Positions 18,401-26,083 of a DNA stretch of 64,000 bases are shown here, one piece after another. The position numbers and the translations under genes were made by a program. The DNA is from an uncultured Oscillospiraceae bacterium (GTDB taxonomy: Bacteria; Bacillota; Clostridia; Oscillospirales; Oscillospiraceae), in the NCBI GenBank assembly GCA_947625355.1, contig CANQOA010000003.1, forward strand, positions 35,033 through 99,032, in the 5' to 3' direction. The notes under the pieces are model-generated. The model searched no databases and had not been told where the DNA came from. It saw only the letters and a list, made by a program, of their open reading frames with translations. The stretch's first letter is position 1; every line of letters begins with the position of its first letter.

Positions 18401-18576
18401 TCAGCCGGCTCGTCTACGGCCTCGGAAGCCGCAGCGGGCTCGTCAGCCGCAGGGGTTGTTTCAGTCTGCTCCACGGCGGCCACATCGGTCTCCTCGCCCT
18501 CGGCCGCGAGAGCCGGGACGGACAGAGACAGAACCATGACCAGCACGAGAAGCAGGCTAAGTACACGTTTTGTCAT
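15478..18576 (-). CDS. Large exported surface protein A: beta-helix-like repeats plus C-terminal wall-binding-like module
   Basis: 1032 residues. The signal peptide MTKRVLSLLLVLVMVLSLSV ends near ALAA, followed by an acidic Thr/Ala/Pro/Glu linker. Residues about 85-310 are short repeated beta strands of the type NVSGGKV/NISGGEV, suggesting a right-handed beta-helix as in adhesins; a second strand-rich region follows to about 750. A helical FIVAR-like segment (about 825-895) precedes the C-terminal module (901-1032): two GW...YYF...G repeats like choline-binding repeats, then a Trp-rich block ending YGMITWTD. No LPXTG or SLH domain. The start has AGGAGGACATC upstream. Protein B at 58591-61863 shares signal peptide, module and promoter. 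Probably abundant and wall-attached; ligand unknown. Confidence 0.82.
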   Translation of the reverse strand: MTKRVLSLLLVLVMVLSLSVPALAAEGEETDVAAVEQTETTPAADEPAAASEAVDEPAETAVVLKPDNANSLRDAITENADPFIQLTYYVSNDATVEVDKNVTIDLGGITVTDTLNVTSGTLTITDNTAPYFPNYGKGSVYISVAKGAAVTIQSGNVEIKSNAGTVNVAGGKVTNVVPAGAGTINVTAGELEGWTAAAGAVLNVSGGKVNNGLTINKDAKVNISGGEVNGAVILQSAKATLTMTGGTIKGYVDGTQGIVNISRGTVICADGRALRFNAAHRNNLSLSVSGGTFVGQTYAVWVSPTSATETHYITGGRFVPCIGGEKMEDTNDANNVPAEVDPSATVAHFRKTNDLDYQEYTLVGKTAVENAAATLKKAIITLLNGPATFTNVPDDTQITNWTDEDITVNGETVEAEGGVWGKWEAKIGDDKYNYLWNPDKPAQSALSQIRSGQTVTLLKDVLVEKAIEIQDKNVYFDLNGHILSLSDDLNIRNSNVPTVRTRKVVFSGEGDVKGTGSIHSGALQVFGGNVSVELVDTYFHAPIYCEQGMTGNKLIVRKDAFLSGWVGVTVPDESRFNGSVTVEGRIMGDLCVDAEGEFEVSLKSTAVIDKSVYVTGDEGYFTMVPGAVINGNLVLGEDGESTDHRMEIDISGGEVKGDCEFYLERHTNGLITDGVFGSNAAITSSFEMWQKMAGQDDGTYRGVAGGAFAHEVNNNPHKFLNKTTTPLAVVTGTTAHSGYWYVGNSIANALATVASKGSLELEHGELVLASVPNNDKFYVSVHSDPYGSCPNTTAPISPVLKVGYVSIGWTWEDIPGTAINTLNALIAKASNLYASGKIEEPDQAALIKAVEDGKALKHAWDEDYKDFDADTIDTKNNVQDAIDQLNTILAKYPNADEPEAPWYPADATGWQKNPNTGDIYYFIDGKMQKNLWVYSARKIWYYMNDEGIMETGVAYARAAYTYKVSTNEFSTKMEPAGWYYFETAADSDAPGRIRGGWHYTADYGWVWSIKEHKGFYGMITWTDKTKGPIPAP

Positions 18577-18692
18577 TGTCTGATGTCCTCCTAATAAAAA
18601 TTGTATTTTTGAGCCCTCGCCGCCGCCGCGGGCAGGTCGTCCACGGCATAGGCATGGGAATATCGTTCCCCAGGCCCAGCTTTACATTGGTG

Positions 18693-18721
18693 ATTATAGC
18701 CCCCTTCGCTGGAAAAAGCAA
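18693..18721 (-). promoter_or_regulatory. Promoter of surface protein A, with A/T tracts upstream
   Basis: Minus strand: TTGCTT (18716-18721), 17-bp spacer, TATAAT (18693-18698). Upstream of the -35 lie a T7 and an A7 run (18732-18750) like an UP element. Spacer and -35 are nearly the same as those of surface protein B. Confidence 0.82.
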
Positions 18722-19130
18722 GGGATAATTGAAAAAAAGTTCATTTTTTTACAATCACAGCCACCCGGCAGCCCCGGAAACCGGTCCTGGGCCCCGGCAG
18801 CGCGCCCCGGCGGGCAGGGCGCGGACGCGATATATTTATATTGTATCCCGGGGCATTTCCCGGCCCAAAAGGGGGCGTATGCGCCGATTTTTCATGTGCA
18901 TAGCTATGCAGACCGAGCAAAATCCCTGTAACTGCGCCATTTTCCCGGCGCGCTCCGTCAGCGTATGCGCGATATACAGCCTCTATTCGCTGCATATCCG
19001 CGCGTTTTTCCATCATTTCAGATCCCGGCGCGCCGCCACAAGCGGCATTTTGGATGTTTATGCGCTGTTTTCATAGGGTATCCACCGCTTTTTCGCCGCC
19101 GGGGATGAAAAAAGATTTCCAGAAGAGGTA
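18722..19130. other. Divergent intergenic region with a palindrome and repeated decamer
   Basis: No convincing gene was found between surface protein A and the hydrogenase. The region holds a perfect 14-bp palindrome TGCATAGCTATGCA (18897-18910), the decamer GCGTATGCGC twice (18875-18884 and 18961-18970), and a possible second minus-strand promoter, TTGGGC-17-TACAAT (18840-18868). Confidence 0.45.
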
Positions 19131-19159
19131 TTCCCCGGGGGCAGAATATATGCTATACT
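19131..19159 (+). promoter_or_regulatory. Probable hydrogenase promoter
   Basis: TATACT (19154-19159) preceded at exactly 17 bp by TTCCCC (19131-19136). The -35 is off-consensus; two glycosidase genes in this window have the same TTCCC-type -35. Confidence 0.5.
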
Positions 19160-19192
19160 GAGCAAAACCACTGATCAACGGAGGAAATCGAT

Positions 19193-20641
19193 ATGGTGAC
19201 CAACGACGAGGCCATCGCAAGAGTCAAGCACCAGGTGGTGCAGGAGGTATGCCGGCTGGCCTGGGAGGGAAAGCTGGACGAGCAGCGGGACAACATCCCC
19301 TATGAGATCATCCCCGGCCCACAGGCCCAGTTCCGATGCTGTATTTATAAGGAACGGGAGATCGTCCGCCAGCGGGTGCGCCTGGCCGAGGGGAAATGCC
19401 CCACCGGCACCAACTCCGACAATATGGTCCAGGTGATCAACGCGGCATGCGAGGAATGCCCCATCGCGTCCTATATCGTCACCGATAACTGCCGCAAATG
19501 CGTGGGCAAGGCCTGCCAGAACTCCTGCCAGTTCGACGCCATCAGCATGGGGCCCAACCGCGCTTACATAGACCCCAATAAGTGCCGGGAGTGCGGCAAG
19601 TGCGCCCAGGCATGCCCCTATAACGCCATCGCCCACCTGGAGCGGCCCTGCAAAAAGGTCTGCCCCGCCGACGCCATCACCTACGACGAGTACGGCGTGT
19701 GCGTCATCGACGAGGCAAAGTGCATCCGCTGCGGCATCTGCATCCATAACTGCCCCTTCGGCGCCATCGGCACCAAGGCCGCCGTCGTGGACGTCATCCA
19801 TGAGATCAAGGCCGGCAAAAAGGTCATCGCTATGCTCGCCCCCGCTACCGAGGGCCAGTTCGGCGAGGGCATCAGCATGGACAGCTGGCGCACCGCGCTG
19901 AAAAAGACCGGCTTCGCCGATATGGTGGAGGTGGGCCTGGGCGGCGATATGACCGCCGCCGCCGAGGCCGAGGAATGGGCCGAGGCCTATAAGCAGGGGA
20001 AGAAGATGACGACCTCCTGCTGCCCCGCGTTCGTGAATATGATCCGGCTGCACTTCCCCGCCCTGGCGGATAACGTGTCCACCACCGTCAGCCCTATGGC
20101 CGCCGTGAGCCGGTATCTCAAGCAGCTCGATCCCTATACCGTCACCGTGTTCGTCGGCCCCTGCATCGCCAAGAAAAGCGAGATCAATCTCCAGGGCGTC
20201 CAGGGCAACGCCGATTATGTGCTCACCTACGGCGAGGTGCGCTCGCTGATGTACGGCAAGGGCGTCGAGCTGGAGCCGGAGCCCCGCAGCACCCAGCAGA
20301 GCAGCGTTTTCGGCAAACGCTTCGGCAACGGCGGCGGCGTCACCGCGGCTGTCGTGCAGTGCTTCAAGGAGATGGGCGAGGATATCAGCCCCGAGGTCAT
20401 GACCTGCTCCGGCGCAGCCGAATGCAAAAAGGCCCTGCTGCTCATGAAGGCCGGCAAGCTCCCCGCCGATTTCATCGAGGGCATGGTCTGCGAGGGCGGC
20501 TGCGTGGGCGGCCCCAGCAAAAATATGACCGTGGCGGAGTCCAAAAAGCCCCGGGACACGCTCATCGGCCAGGCCGATAAGCGGGGCGTGCTGGAAAATC
20601 TCAAAAAGATGGGCGCCGATACCGTGCCCATGCACCGATAA
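19193..20641 (+). CDS. Monomeric [FeFe] hydrogenase-like iron-sulfur protein (group B type)
   Basis: 482 residues, ATG after GGAGGAAATCGAT. A Cys-rich N-terminal half carries ferredoxin-type clusters (CRECGKCAQACPY near 131-142 and CIRCGICIHNCPF near 177-189). The C-terminal half is the hydrogenase large-subunit domain with the three H-cluster motifs in a variant form: TSCCP (Cys276-277), GPCIAKKSE (Cys324) and EGMVCEGGCVGG (Cys433 and Cys437). Spacing and wording match what is known as group B [FeFe] hydrogenases of Clostridia, thought to exchange electrons with ferredoxin. Reversible proton reduction is therefore the likely role; physiological direction is not known. No maturation genes (hydEFG) lie nearby. 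Monocistronic. Confidence 0.85.
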   Translation: MVTNDEAIARVKHQVVQEVCRLAWEGKLDEQRDNIPYEIIPGPQAQFRCCIYKEREIVRQRVRLAEGKCPTGTNSDNMVQVINAACEECPIASYIVTDNCRKCVGKACQNSCQFDAISMGPNRAYIDPNKCRECGKCAQACPYNAIAHLERPCKKVCPADAITYDEYGVCVIDEAKCIRCGICIHNCPFGAIGTKAAVVDVIHEIKAGKKVIAMLAPATEGQFGEGISMDSWRTALKKTGFADMVEVGLGGDMTAAAEAEEWAEAYKQGKKMTTSCCPAFVNMIRLHFPALADNVSTTVSPMAAVSRYLKQLDPYTVTVFVGPCIAKKSEINLQGVQGNADYVLTYGEVRSLMYGKGVELEPEPRSTQQSSVFGKRFGNGGGVTAAVVQCFKEMGEDISPEVMTCSGAAECKKALLLMKAGKLPADFIEGMVCEGGCVGGPSKNMTVAESKKPRDTLIGQADKRGVLENLKKMGADTVPMHR

Positions 20642-20652
20642 GATCCCCCAAG

Positions 20653-20683
20653 GGCCCGTGATCGCCGATCACGGGCCGTTTTT
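20653..20683 (+). terminator. Terminator of the hydrogenase gene
   Basis: Perfect 11-bp stem (20653-20663 with 20667-20677), 3-nt loop, then GTTTTT. It abuts the stop of the convergent GH53 gene. Confidence 0.92.
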
Positions 20684-21788
20684 ATAGCCGGTCCAGCGCC
20701 TCCAGCGCCGGCAGCGCCCGGCCGTCATAGTCGAACAGCGCCTGGTTGGCCCACTCGTTGCCGCCCGGGCCCCGCTCGCCGGTATAGGCCAGCGCCGCCG
20801 GCGTGGCCCAGCCGCTGCCGGGGACCGGGAGCCAGGCCGCCTCCCACCAGACAAAGCCCCGGCCATGGCCCCCCGGCACCGCCCGGATGGCCGCCGCCAG
20901 GTCCCGCAGGAACGCCGCCTGTCCCGCCGGCGTCATGGGGTAGCCGATGCCCGCCGCCAGCGCGGCCGTGGCGGCCATGCCCTTGCGCCGGTCCGGCGGC
21001 AGGGCCTCATGGGCGGCGTAGTCCTCCAGCGTGAAGCCCATGGAGGTCTCCACGATCATCACGTCCTTGCCAAAACGGGCCACCGCGTCGGCCATGCTGG
21101 CGGCCAGGCCCGCCATGGGGCCGTTCCAGAAGGGATAGTAGCTCATGCCGATGACGTCGAAATCCGCGCCGCCGGCGGCATAATAGCGCTCGAACCAGGC
21201 CCGGTACTGGCCCCGGTCCGGGCCGTTGTCCAGGTGGACGACCGTCTCCGCCGCCGGGCAGACCTCCCGGCATGCCCGCAGCCCCGCGCTGAGAAAACGG
21301 GCGATGTTGTCCATGGCGGGCATCCGCCCCACCGGCCAGAGCAGGCCGTTGGTCACCTCGTTGCCCACGGCGACCATGTCCGGGGCCAGGTCCCGGGCCG
21401 CCAGATGCGCCAGCGCGGCCCGGGTGAAATCGTAGACCGCCGCCTCCAGCCCGTCCGCGTCCAGGCCACGCCACGCCTTGGGGGTGTTCTGCTTGCCCGG
21501 ATCGGCCCAGAAGTCGCTGTAATGCAGGTCCAGCATCCACCGGCAGCCCAGCGCCTTTGCCCGCGCGGCCAGGGCCGTGACCGCGGCCAGGTCGCAGGTG
21601 CCCGCGCCATAGGGCTCCCCCGCCTCGGAATAGGGGTCGTTCCACAGCCGCAGCCGCACCAGGTCCATCCCGTGGCGGCGCAGGATCGTCATGGCGTCGG
21701 CGGAGCCGCTCCCGTCGGAGAACCGGCCGCCGCACGCCTCCACCTCCAGAAGGGTGGAAAGGTCCATGCCCTTGCAGAGATCGCTCAA
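20682..21788 (-). CDS. Arabinogalactan endo-beta-1,4-galactanase, GH53
   Basis: 368 residues. A (beta/alpha)8 barrel that cleaves beta-1,4-galactan chains such as pectin side chains. Signature segments: GMDLVRLRLWNDPYS, LDLHYSDFWADPGKQNTPKAW, acid/base Glu144 in VGNEVTNGLLWP and nucleophile Glu247 in VMIVETSM. There is no signal peptide, so it should act in the cytoplasm on imported oligosaccharides. The ATG overlaps the stop of the zinc-ribbon gene upstream (ATGA), making it the third gene of a minus-strand operon that diverges from the GH42-GH3 operon. Confidence 0.92.
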   Translation of the reverse strand: MSDLCKGMDLSTLLEVEACGGRFSDGSGSADAMTILRRHGMDLVRLRLWNDPYSEAGEPYGAGTCDLAAVTALAARAKALGCRWMLDLHYSDFWADPGKQNTPKAWRGLDADGLEAAVYDFTRAALAHLAARDLAPDMVAVGNEVTNGLLWPVGRMPAMDNIARFLSAGLRACREVCPAAETVVHLDNGPDRGQYRAWFERYYAAGGADFDVIGMSYYPFWNGPMAGLAASMADAVARFGKDVMIVETSMGFTLEDYAAHEALPPDRRKGMAATAALAAGIGYPMTPAGQAAFLRDLAAAIRAVPGGHGRGFVWWEAAWLPVPGSGWATPAALAYTGERGPGGNEWANQALFDYDGRALPALEALDRL

Positions 21789-22024
21789 GCCTTTTCGTCC
21801 TCCCGGGTGAAGTCCTCGAAATCCGTGAACCGGCGCATCATGGCCCCGTAGCGGAACCGGGCCATGCGGTTCTTGGCCAGCACATCCGCCTCATTGCCCC
21901 GGTACTGGCAGCGGATGCAGTAGTATTCGTCCCGGTCCTTGTCGTAGAACATGTCGATGTCCAGGTCCCGCATGAAGCAGGACGGGCACCGGTAATTCAG
22001 TCTGCCCTTTCCAGATTGAGCCAT
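21785..22024 (-). CDS. Small zinc-ribbon protein in the glycan operon
   Basis: 79 residues from the ATG at 22024, which has AGGAGGG about 9 nt upstream. Two CxxC knuckles, CPSC (13-16) and CIRC (36-39), 19 residues apart, make a zinc ribbon. The rest is basic and aromatic (MARFRYGAMMRRF) with an acidic end. It overlaps the 3' end of the 612-residue gene by 28 bp and the GH53 start by 4 bp, so all three are translationally coupled. Family not recognised; a nucleic-acid or protein adaptor role is possible but unsupported. Confidence 0.75.
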   Translation of the reverse strand: MAQSGKGRLNYRCPSCFMRDLDIDMFYDKDRDEYYCIRCQYRGNEADVLAKNRMARFRYGAMMRRFTDFEDFTREDEKA

Positions 22025-23835
22025 GTGGCAAAGCCCTCCTTTTCCCGCAGCGTGCCGGTGTATCCCAGGGTGAACATGGGACTGAAGGCGTAGCCCTCCC
22101 GGACGTAGCCCGTCTTGTCCCGCCCCTCGCAGGTCATGGTCACCTTCGTCTTGATGGGCGGCAGGGTGCACGAGACGCTCTCCGCCCCGGCCGCCGACGC
22201 CTCCCGGCATTTGTATTCGTAGTCGATGGACGCGCTCTTCTCCCCCGCTGACACCGCCAGCGTCAGGCCGGTCATGTCCTCCGGGTACTCGGTGGTGCCG
22301 TAGCAGGCCACCATGTACTCGTTGACGGTGACCTCCGCCGCCGGGTCGCTCATGGAGAGCACCCGCCGCTCGATCTTGATCCGGCCCGTCCCCTCGGGGA
22401 AGGTGATCACGGTCTGCAGCTTCACGGTGAGATCGGAAAACTCGATGTCCACCGGGTCCAGGGTCAGGATGCGGTCGCCGCCCTCCTGGGAGAAGCGGCC
22501 GTGGGTCCGGCACAGGCACAGGTCCACCTCTTCGCCGTTGTGGCACGCCTTGGCGCTGCGGACGGTCCCCTCGCCGGCATAGTGGGTGAAGTAGCCGGCC
22601 CGGTATTTCTCCTGGATGAGGAAGGGATAGCTGGCGTCCTGGACATGGGCCGTGCCGATGCCCACCGGCCACTCCAGCTTGGCGGCATAGGGCCGCAGGT
22701 CCACGATGGCGCCGCCCTGGTCCATGTTCACGCAGGCGCGCATATAGGGGTCGCAGTACCAAAAGAGCTGCTTGTCGCTGCCGTAGAGGATGTCCCGCCA
22801 CAGGGCGCACTCCGGCTCGGTGTAGTGTTTGTTTGCCCGATACCAGTCGGCGAACTCGGCCATGGTCATGTCGGTGAGCCGGCCCTCTTTTTTCAGCTTG
22901 CCATAGTAGGCGCAGCCGTCCTCATAGGACTTCTTCAAAAGCTCGAAGGGGGCCTCCCACCGGCCCATCTTGTTCATCCAGCCAGGGCCCACGAACATCA
23001 TGTTGTAGGCGTAGCCGTTGTTGAACTTGGCCAGGGACCGGTACTGGTCGATCAGATTATATAAATATGGATACTCCCAGGTGTCCGGGTCATAGATCAT
23101 GCCCCGGAGCACGTTCTGGGGGTGGGTGCCGAAGTTGGAGCCGTTGCCGTCGTAGCAGGCCAGCAGGTCCCGGCTCAGATGGGGGATGGCCACGATGCCG
23201 CTGTCCTCGGTCTCATCGGCGGCAGGGGCGTGGGTGTTCTGCCTGGAGGGGATCCAGGGGGCCCAGGGGCCGCCGTCCATGAGGGTGTACCAGGAGTTGT
23301 TGCAGGTGTGGTACGCCTTGGGCCCCTCCTCCCAGCAGGTGGCCACGGCGCATTTCACGCTGGGGTACTCCGCCTTGATGAAGTTGATGAGGTCCGCATC
23401 CATATAATAGGAGCCGGTGGACTGGGGATAAAAACCGAAGGCGTCGTGGAACTTGCCGAACACGTCCCGGACGATGGCCTTCTTGTCCTCCATGGAGAAC
23501 ATCCAGATGCAGAAATCCTTGGTCTTATACTTCTCCCGGAACTGCTCGCAGGGCAGGCCTAAGAGGCTCAGGGCGATCTCGTCGCCGTATTTTTCGTGGT
23601 GCTCCTTGGCGATGGCCACCGCCTCGTCGTTGAAAAGGCTGGCGTAGGTCATCTGGATGGTGGTCTTGAGGCCGTTATCATGGGCGATCTGCTGCTGGAG
23701 CCGGAAGATGTCCAGGCTCTCGGTGAGCAGCGCCTTGCGGCCGATGTCCTCCGCCTTGCCCTGGCCGGTGACCTTCTCGGCGTACTCCGGCACCATCTCA
23801 GGCCGGTGGATGATGTTGACGATAAATTGGTCCAT
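21997..23835 (-). CDS. Conserved 612-residue protein of unknown function in glycan locus
   Basis: ATG at 23835 with GGGGAGGG upstream; no signal peptide. The N-terminal half (about 20-290) alternates strands and helices with motifs such as AHDNGLKTTIQMTYASLF, FGFYPQSTGSYYMDADLI and ISRDLLACYDGNG-like segments, reminiscent of the barrel of NodB/GH57/GH38-type polysaccharide deacetylases or glycosidases. A His/Asp/Glu-rich middle is followed by a beta-sandwich-like C-terminus (about 430-612). I cannot name the family with confidence. It heads an operon with the zinc-ribbon protein and GH53 galactanase, so a cytoplasmic carbohydrate-active role is the best guess. Confidence 0.65.
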   Translation of the reverse strand: MDQFIVNIIHRPEMVPEYAEKVTGQGKAEDIGRKALLTESLDIFRLQQQIAHDNGLKTTIQMTYASLFNDEAVAIAKEHHEKYGDEIALSLLGLPCEQFREKYKTKDFCIWMFSMEDKKAIVRDVFGKFHDAFGFYPQSTGSYYMDADLINFIKAEYPSVKCAVATCWEEGPKAYHTCNNSWYTLMDGGPWAPWIPSRQNTHAPAADETEDSGIVAIPHLSRDLLACYDGNGSNFGTHPQNVLRGMIYDPDTWEYPYLYNLIDQYRSLAKFNNGYAYNMMFVGPGWMNKMGRWEAPFELLKKSYEDGCAYYGKLKKEGRLTDMTMAEFADWYRANKHYTEPECALWRDILYGSDKQLFWYCDPYMRACVNMDQGGAIVDLRPYAAKLEWPVGIGTAHVQDASYPFLIQEKYRAGYFTHYAGEGTVRSAKACHNGEEVDLCLCRTHGRFSQEGGDRILTLDPVDIEFSDLTVKLQTVITFPEGTGRIKIERRVLSMSDPAAEVTVNEYMVACYGTTEYPEDMTGLTLAVSAGEKSASIDYEYKCREASAAGAESVSCTLPPIKTKVTMTCEGRDKTGYVREGYAFSPMFTLGYTGTLREKEGFATWLNLERAD

Positions 23836-23874
23836 AGGCGGTCCCTCCCCGCGGTCAAAAAGAGAAGATCACTG

Positions 23875-23903
23875 TTCCCTTTCGCCGCGTTATACGGTAT
23901 AAT
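23875..23903 (+). promoter_or_regulatory. Probable GH42 promoter
   Basis: TATAAT (23898-23903) with TTCCCT (23875-23880) at 17 bp, 66 bp upstream of the GH42 ATG. The minus-strand promoter for the divergent operon was not clear. Confidence 0.5.
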
Positions 23904-23968
23904 CTGGCTGTGCGCGTACTTTATATTTATAGCAACAATCCATTCCCCCGTCAAGTGGAGGTGCGGTC

Positions 23969-25981
23969 ATGAGCGAAAAATTGCTGTACGGCGCGGCGTA
24001 CTATGCCGAATACATGCCCCAGGACCGGCTGGAGCAGGACATGGACCTGCTCTCCGGCGCGGGGTTCGATCTGATCCGGGTGGCGGAGTCCGCCTGGAGC
24101 ACCTGGGAGCCCAGGGACGGGCAGTTCGACTTCTCCCTGCTGCTGCGGGTGCTGGACGCGGCCCATGCGCACGGCATCTCCGTGATCGTGGGCACGCCCA
24201 CCTACGCCATCCCACCATGGCTGGCGAAAAAATATCCCGACATCCTCTCCGACACCCATGCCGGCCCCTGCCGGTACGGGCCCCGGCAGAACTTCGATCT
24301 GACCCACCCCGGCTACCGCTTCCACGCCGAGCGTATCATCCGAAAGCTGGCCCAAGCCGTATGCGCCCACCCCGCCGTCATCGGCTGGCAGCTGGACAAC
24401 GAGACCAAGCCCTACGACACCTGCTCGCCCCGGGCCCAGGCCCTTTTCAGGGACTGGCTCCGCGAGCGCTTCGGCACCGTGGAGGCGCTGAACGAGGAGA
24501 TGGGCCTGGCCTACTGGTCCAATTCCATCGCCGACTGGGACGAGCTGCCGGACGTGCGCGGCACCATCAACGCCAGCCTAGGGGCGGAGTACCAGGCCTT
24601 CCAGCGCCGCCTGGTGACGGAGTTTCTGCTGTGGCAGCGGTCCATCCTGGACGAATATAAGCGCCCGGACCAGTTCGTGACCCACAACTTCGATTATGAA
24701 TGGCGGGGCTATTCCTTCGGCCTGCAGCCGGAGGTGGACCAGTTCGCGGCGGCGCAGGCGGTGGACATCGCCGGCTGCGACATCTACCACCCCAGCGAGA
24801 GCGGCCTCACCGGCGCGGAGATCGCCTTTGGCGGCGCCATGGCCTACGCGCTGAAAAAGGCCCCCTATCTGGTCCTGGAGACCCAGGCCCAAGGCAACCT
24901 TGGGTGGCTGCCCTACCCCGGCCAGCTCCGGCTCCAGGCCCTGGCCCACATCGCCTGCGGCGCCCAGGGCGTGGAGTACTGGCACTGGCACAGCATCCAC
25001 AACGCCGTCGAGAGCTACTGGAAGGGCGTTTTGAGCCACGACATGGCCCCCGGCGAGACATACCGGGAGGCGGCGCGGATCGGCAGAGAGCTGGCCGCCC
25101 TGTCGCCCCATCTCGCCGGCATGCGCAAGAAAAACCGGGCGGCCGTGATGGTGAGCACCCGGTCCCAGACAGGGCTCCGGTGGTTCCCCACCTGCGGGCC
25201 CTCCCAGCAGCCGGACAAGAACTACAGCGACTATCTGCGCTGGCTCTGCGACAGTCTCTACCGGCTGAACGTGGAATATGACGTGATCTCCGACGGTGAG
25301 CGGGACTTTTCCGGCTATGACCTGGTGGTCCTGCCCTGCCTCTATTCCGCGCCGGAGGACCTGCTGCGGACCATTGACAGCTACGTGCAAAAGGGCGGCC
25401 ATATCCTGGCCACCTTCCGCACCGCCTTCGCCGACGAGCACCTGAAGATCTACCACGACGCCCAGCCCCATATGCTCACCGAGTGCCTGGGACTGACCTA
25501 CGACCGCTTCACGAAGCCGGAGCCGGGCACGAGGCTCACCCCCCGCATCGGCATATCGCTGGCGGACGCCGCGGTCACGGACTGGATGGAGCTGCTGCGG
25601 CCGACGTCCGCCACGTCCCTGTGCAATTACGCCCACCCCGCCTGGAGCGGCGTGCCCGCCGTGACGCTGAATGACTACGGCGCGGGCCGGGCGGCCTATC
25701 TTGGCTGCTGCTTCTCTCCCGCGGGGCTGGACGCGCTGCTGGAGGACCTTCTGCCCCAGCTGGGCGTGGAGGTGGGTCCCGCCCGGTTCCCCCTCATCGT
25801 GAAGCGGGGCACGGCCCCCGACGGCAGGGAGATCATCTTCTGGCTCAACTTCTCCGGCTCGGTCCTGCCGGTGTCGGTCCCCCATCCCGCCGGGACGTTC
25901 CTTCCCGAGGGCGGGGCCATCGCCGCGGACGAGCCTTTCACGCTGCCCCCCTGGGGGGCGGCGGTGCTGGCGGAGGCGTGA
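23969..25981 (+). CDS. Beta-galactosidase, GH42
   Basis: 670 residues, ATG after GTGGAGGTGCGGTC. Three-domain GH42 layout: a barrel (1-385) with acid/base Glu145 in WQLDNET and nucleophile Glu304 in LVLETQAQG, a trimerisation domain (about 386-595, YDLVVLPCLYSAPEDLL) and a C-terminal beta domain. No signal peptide. It would release galactose from the galacto-oligosaccharides made by the neighbouring GH53 enzyme. First gene of a plus-strand run (GH42, GH3, esterase, GH3). Confidence 0.94.
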   Translation: MSEKLLYGAAYYAEYMPQDRLEQDMDLLSGAGFDLIRVAESAWSTWEPRDGQFDFSLLLRVLDAAHAHGISVIVGTPTYAIPPWLAKKYPDILSDTHAGPCRYGPRQNFDLTHPGYRFHAERIIRKLAQAVCAHPAVIGWQLDNETKPYDTCSPRAQALFRDWLRERFGTVEALNEEMGLAYWSNSIADWDELPDVRGTINASLGAEYQAFQRRLVTEFLLWQRSILDEYKRPDQFVTHNFDYEWRGYSFGLQPEVDQFAAAQAVDIAGCDIYHPSESGLTGAEIAFGGAMAYALKKAPYLVLETQAQGNLGWLPYPGQLRLQALAHIACGAQGVEYWHWHSIHNAVESYWKGVLSHDMAPGETYREAARIGRELAALSPHLAGMRKKNRAAVMVSTRSQTGLRWFPTCGPSQQPDKNYSDYLRWLCDSLYRLNVEYDVISDGERDFSGYDLVVLPCLYSAPEDLLRTIDSYVQKGGHILATFRTAFADEHLKIYHDAQPHMLTECLGLTYDRFTKPEPGTRLTPRIGISLADAAVTDWMELLRPTSATSLCNYAHPAWSGVPAVTLNDYGAGRAAYLGCCFSPAGLDALLEDLLPQLGVEVGPARFPLIVKRGTAPDGREIIFWLNFSGSVLPVSVPHPAGTFLPEGGAIAADEPFTLPPWGAAVLAEA

Positions 25982-26009
25982 CCGCGCCGGTATCCGCAGA
26001 AAAATGACG

Positions 26010-26040
26010 CCTTCCCATCCTCTGGGAAGGACGATATACT
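26010..26040 (+). promoter_or_regulatory. Internal promoter and 8-bp inverted repeat before the first GH3 gene
   Basis: CCTTCCCA/TGGGAAGG (26010-26017 with 26023-26030) overlaps a possible promoter, TTCCCA (26012-26017), 17 bp, TATACT (26035-26040). The repeat could be an operator. Confidence 0.45.
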
Positions 26041-26083
26041 GAGAAAAAATCTTCCTCCCGGCGGGAGAGAAAAGGAGACCAAC

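Noticed and set aside
15541..18594. 1017-codon antisense frame over surface protein A
   Set aside because: Mirror of the codon bias of the repeat-rich gene; the sense frame has signal peptide, promoter, ribosome site and terminator.
18729..19076. 115-codon plus-strand frame in the A-hydrogenase gap
   Set aside because: No ribosome site or conserved look; Arg/Ser/His-rich composition and it spans the palindrome and repeats.
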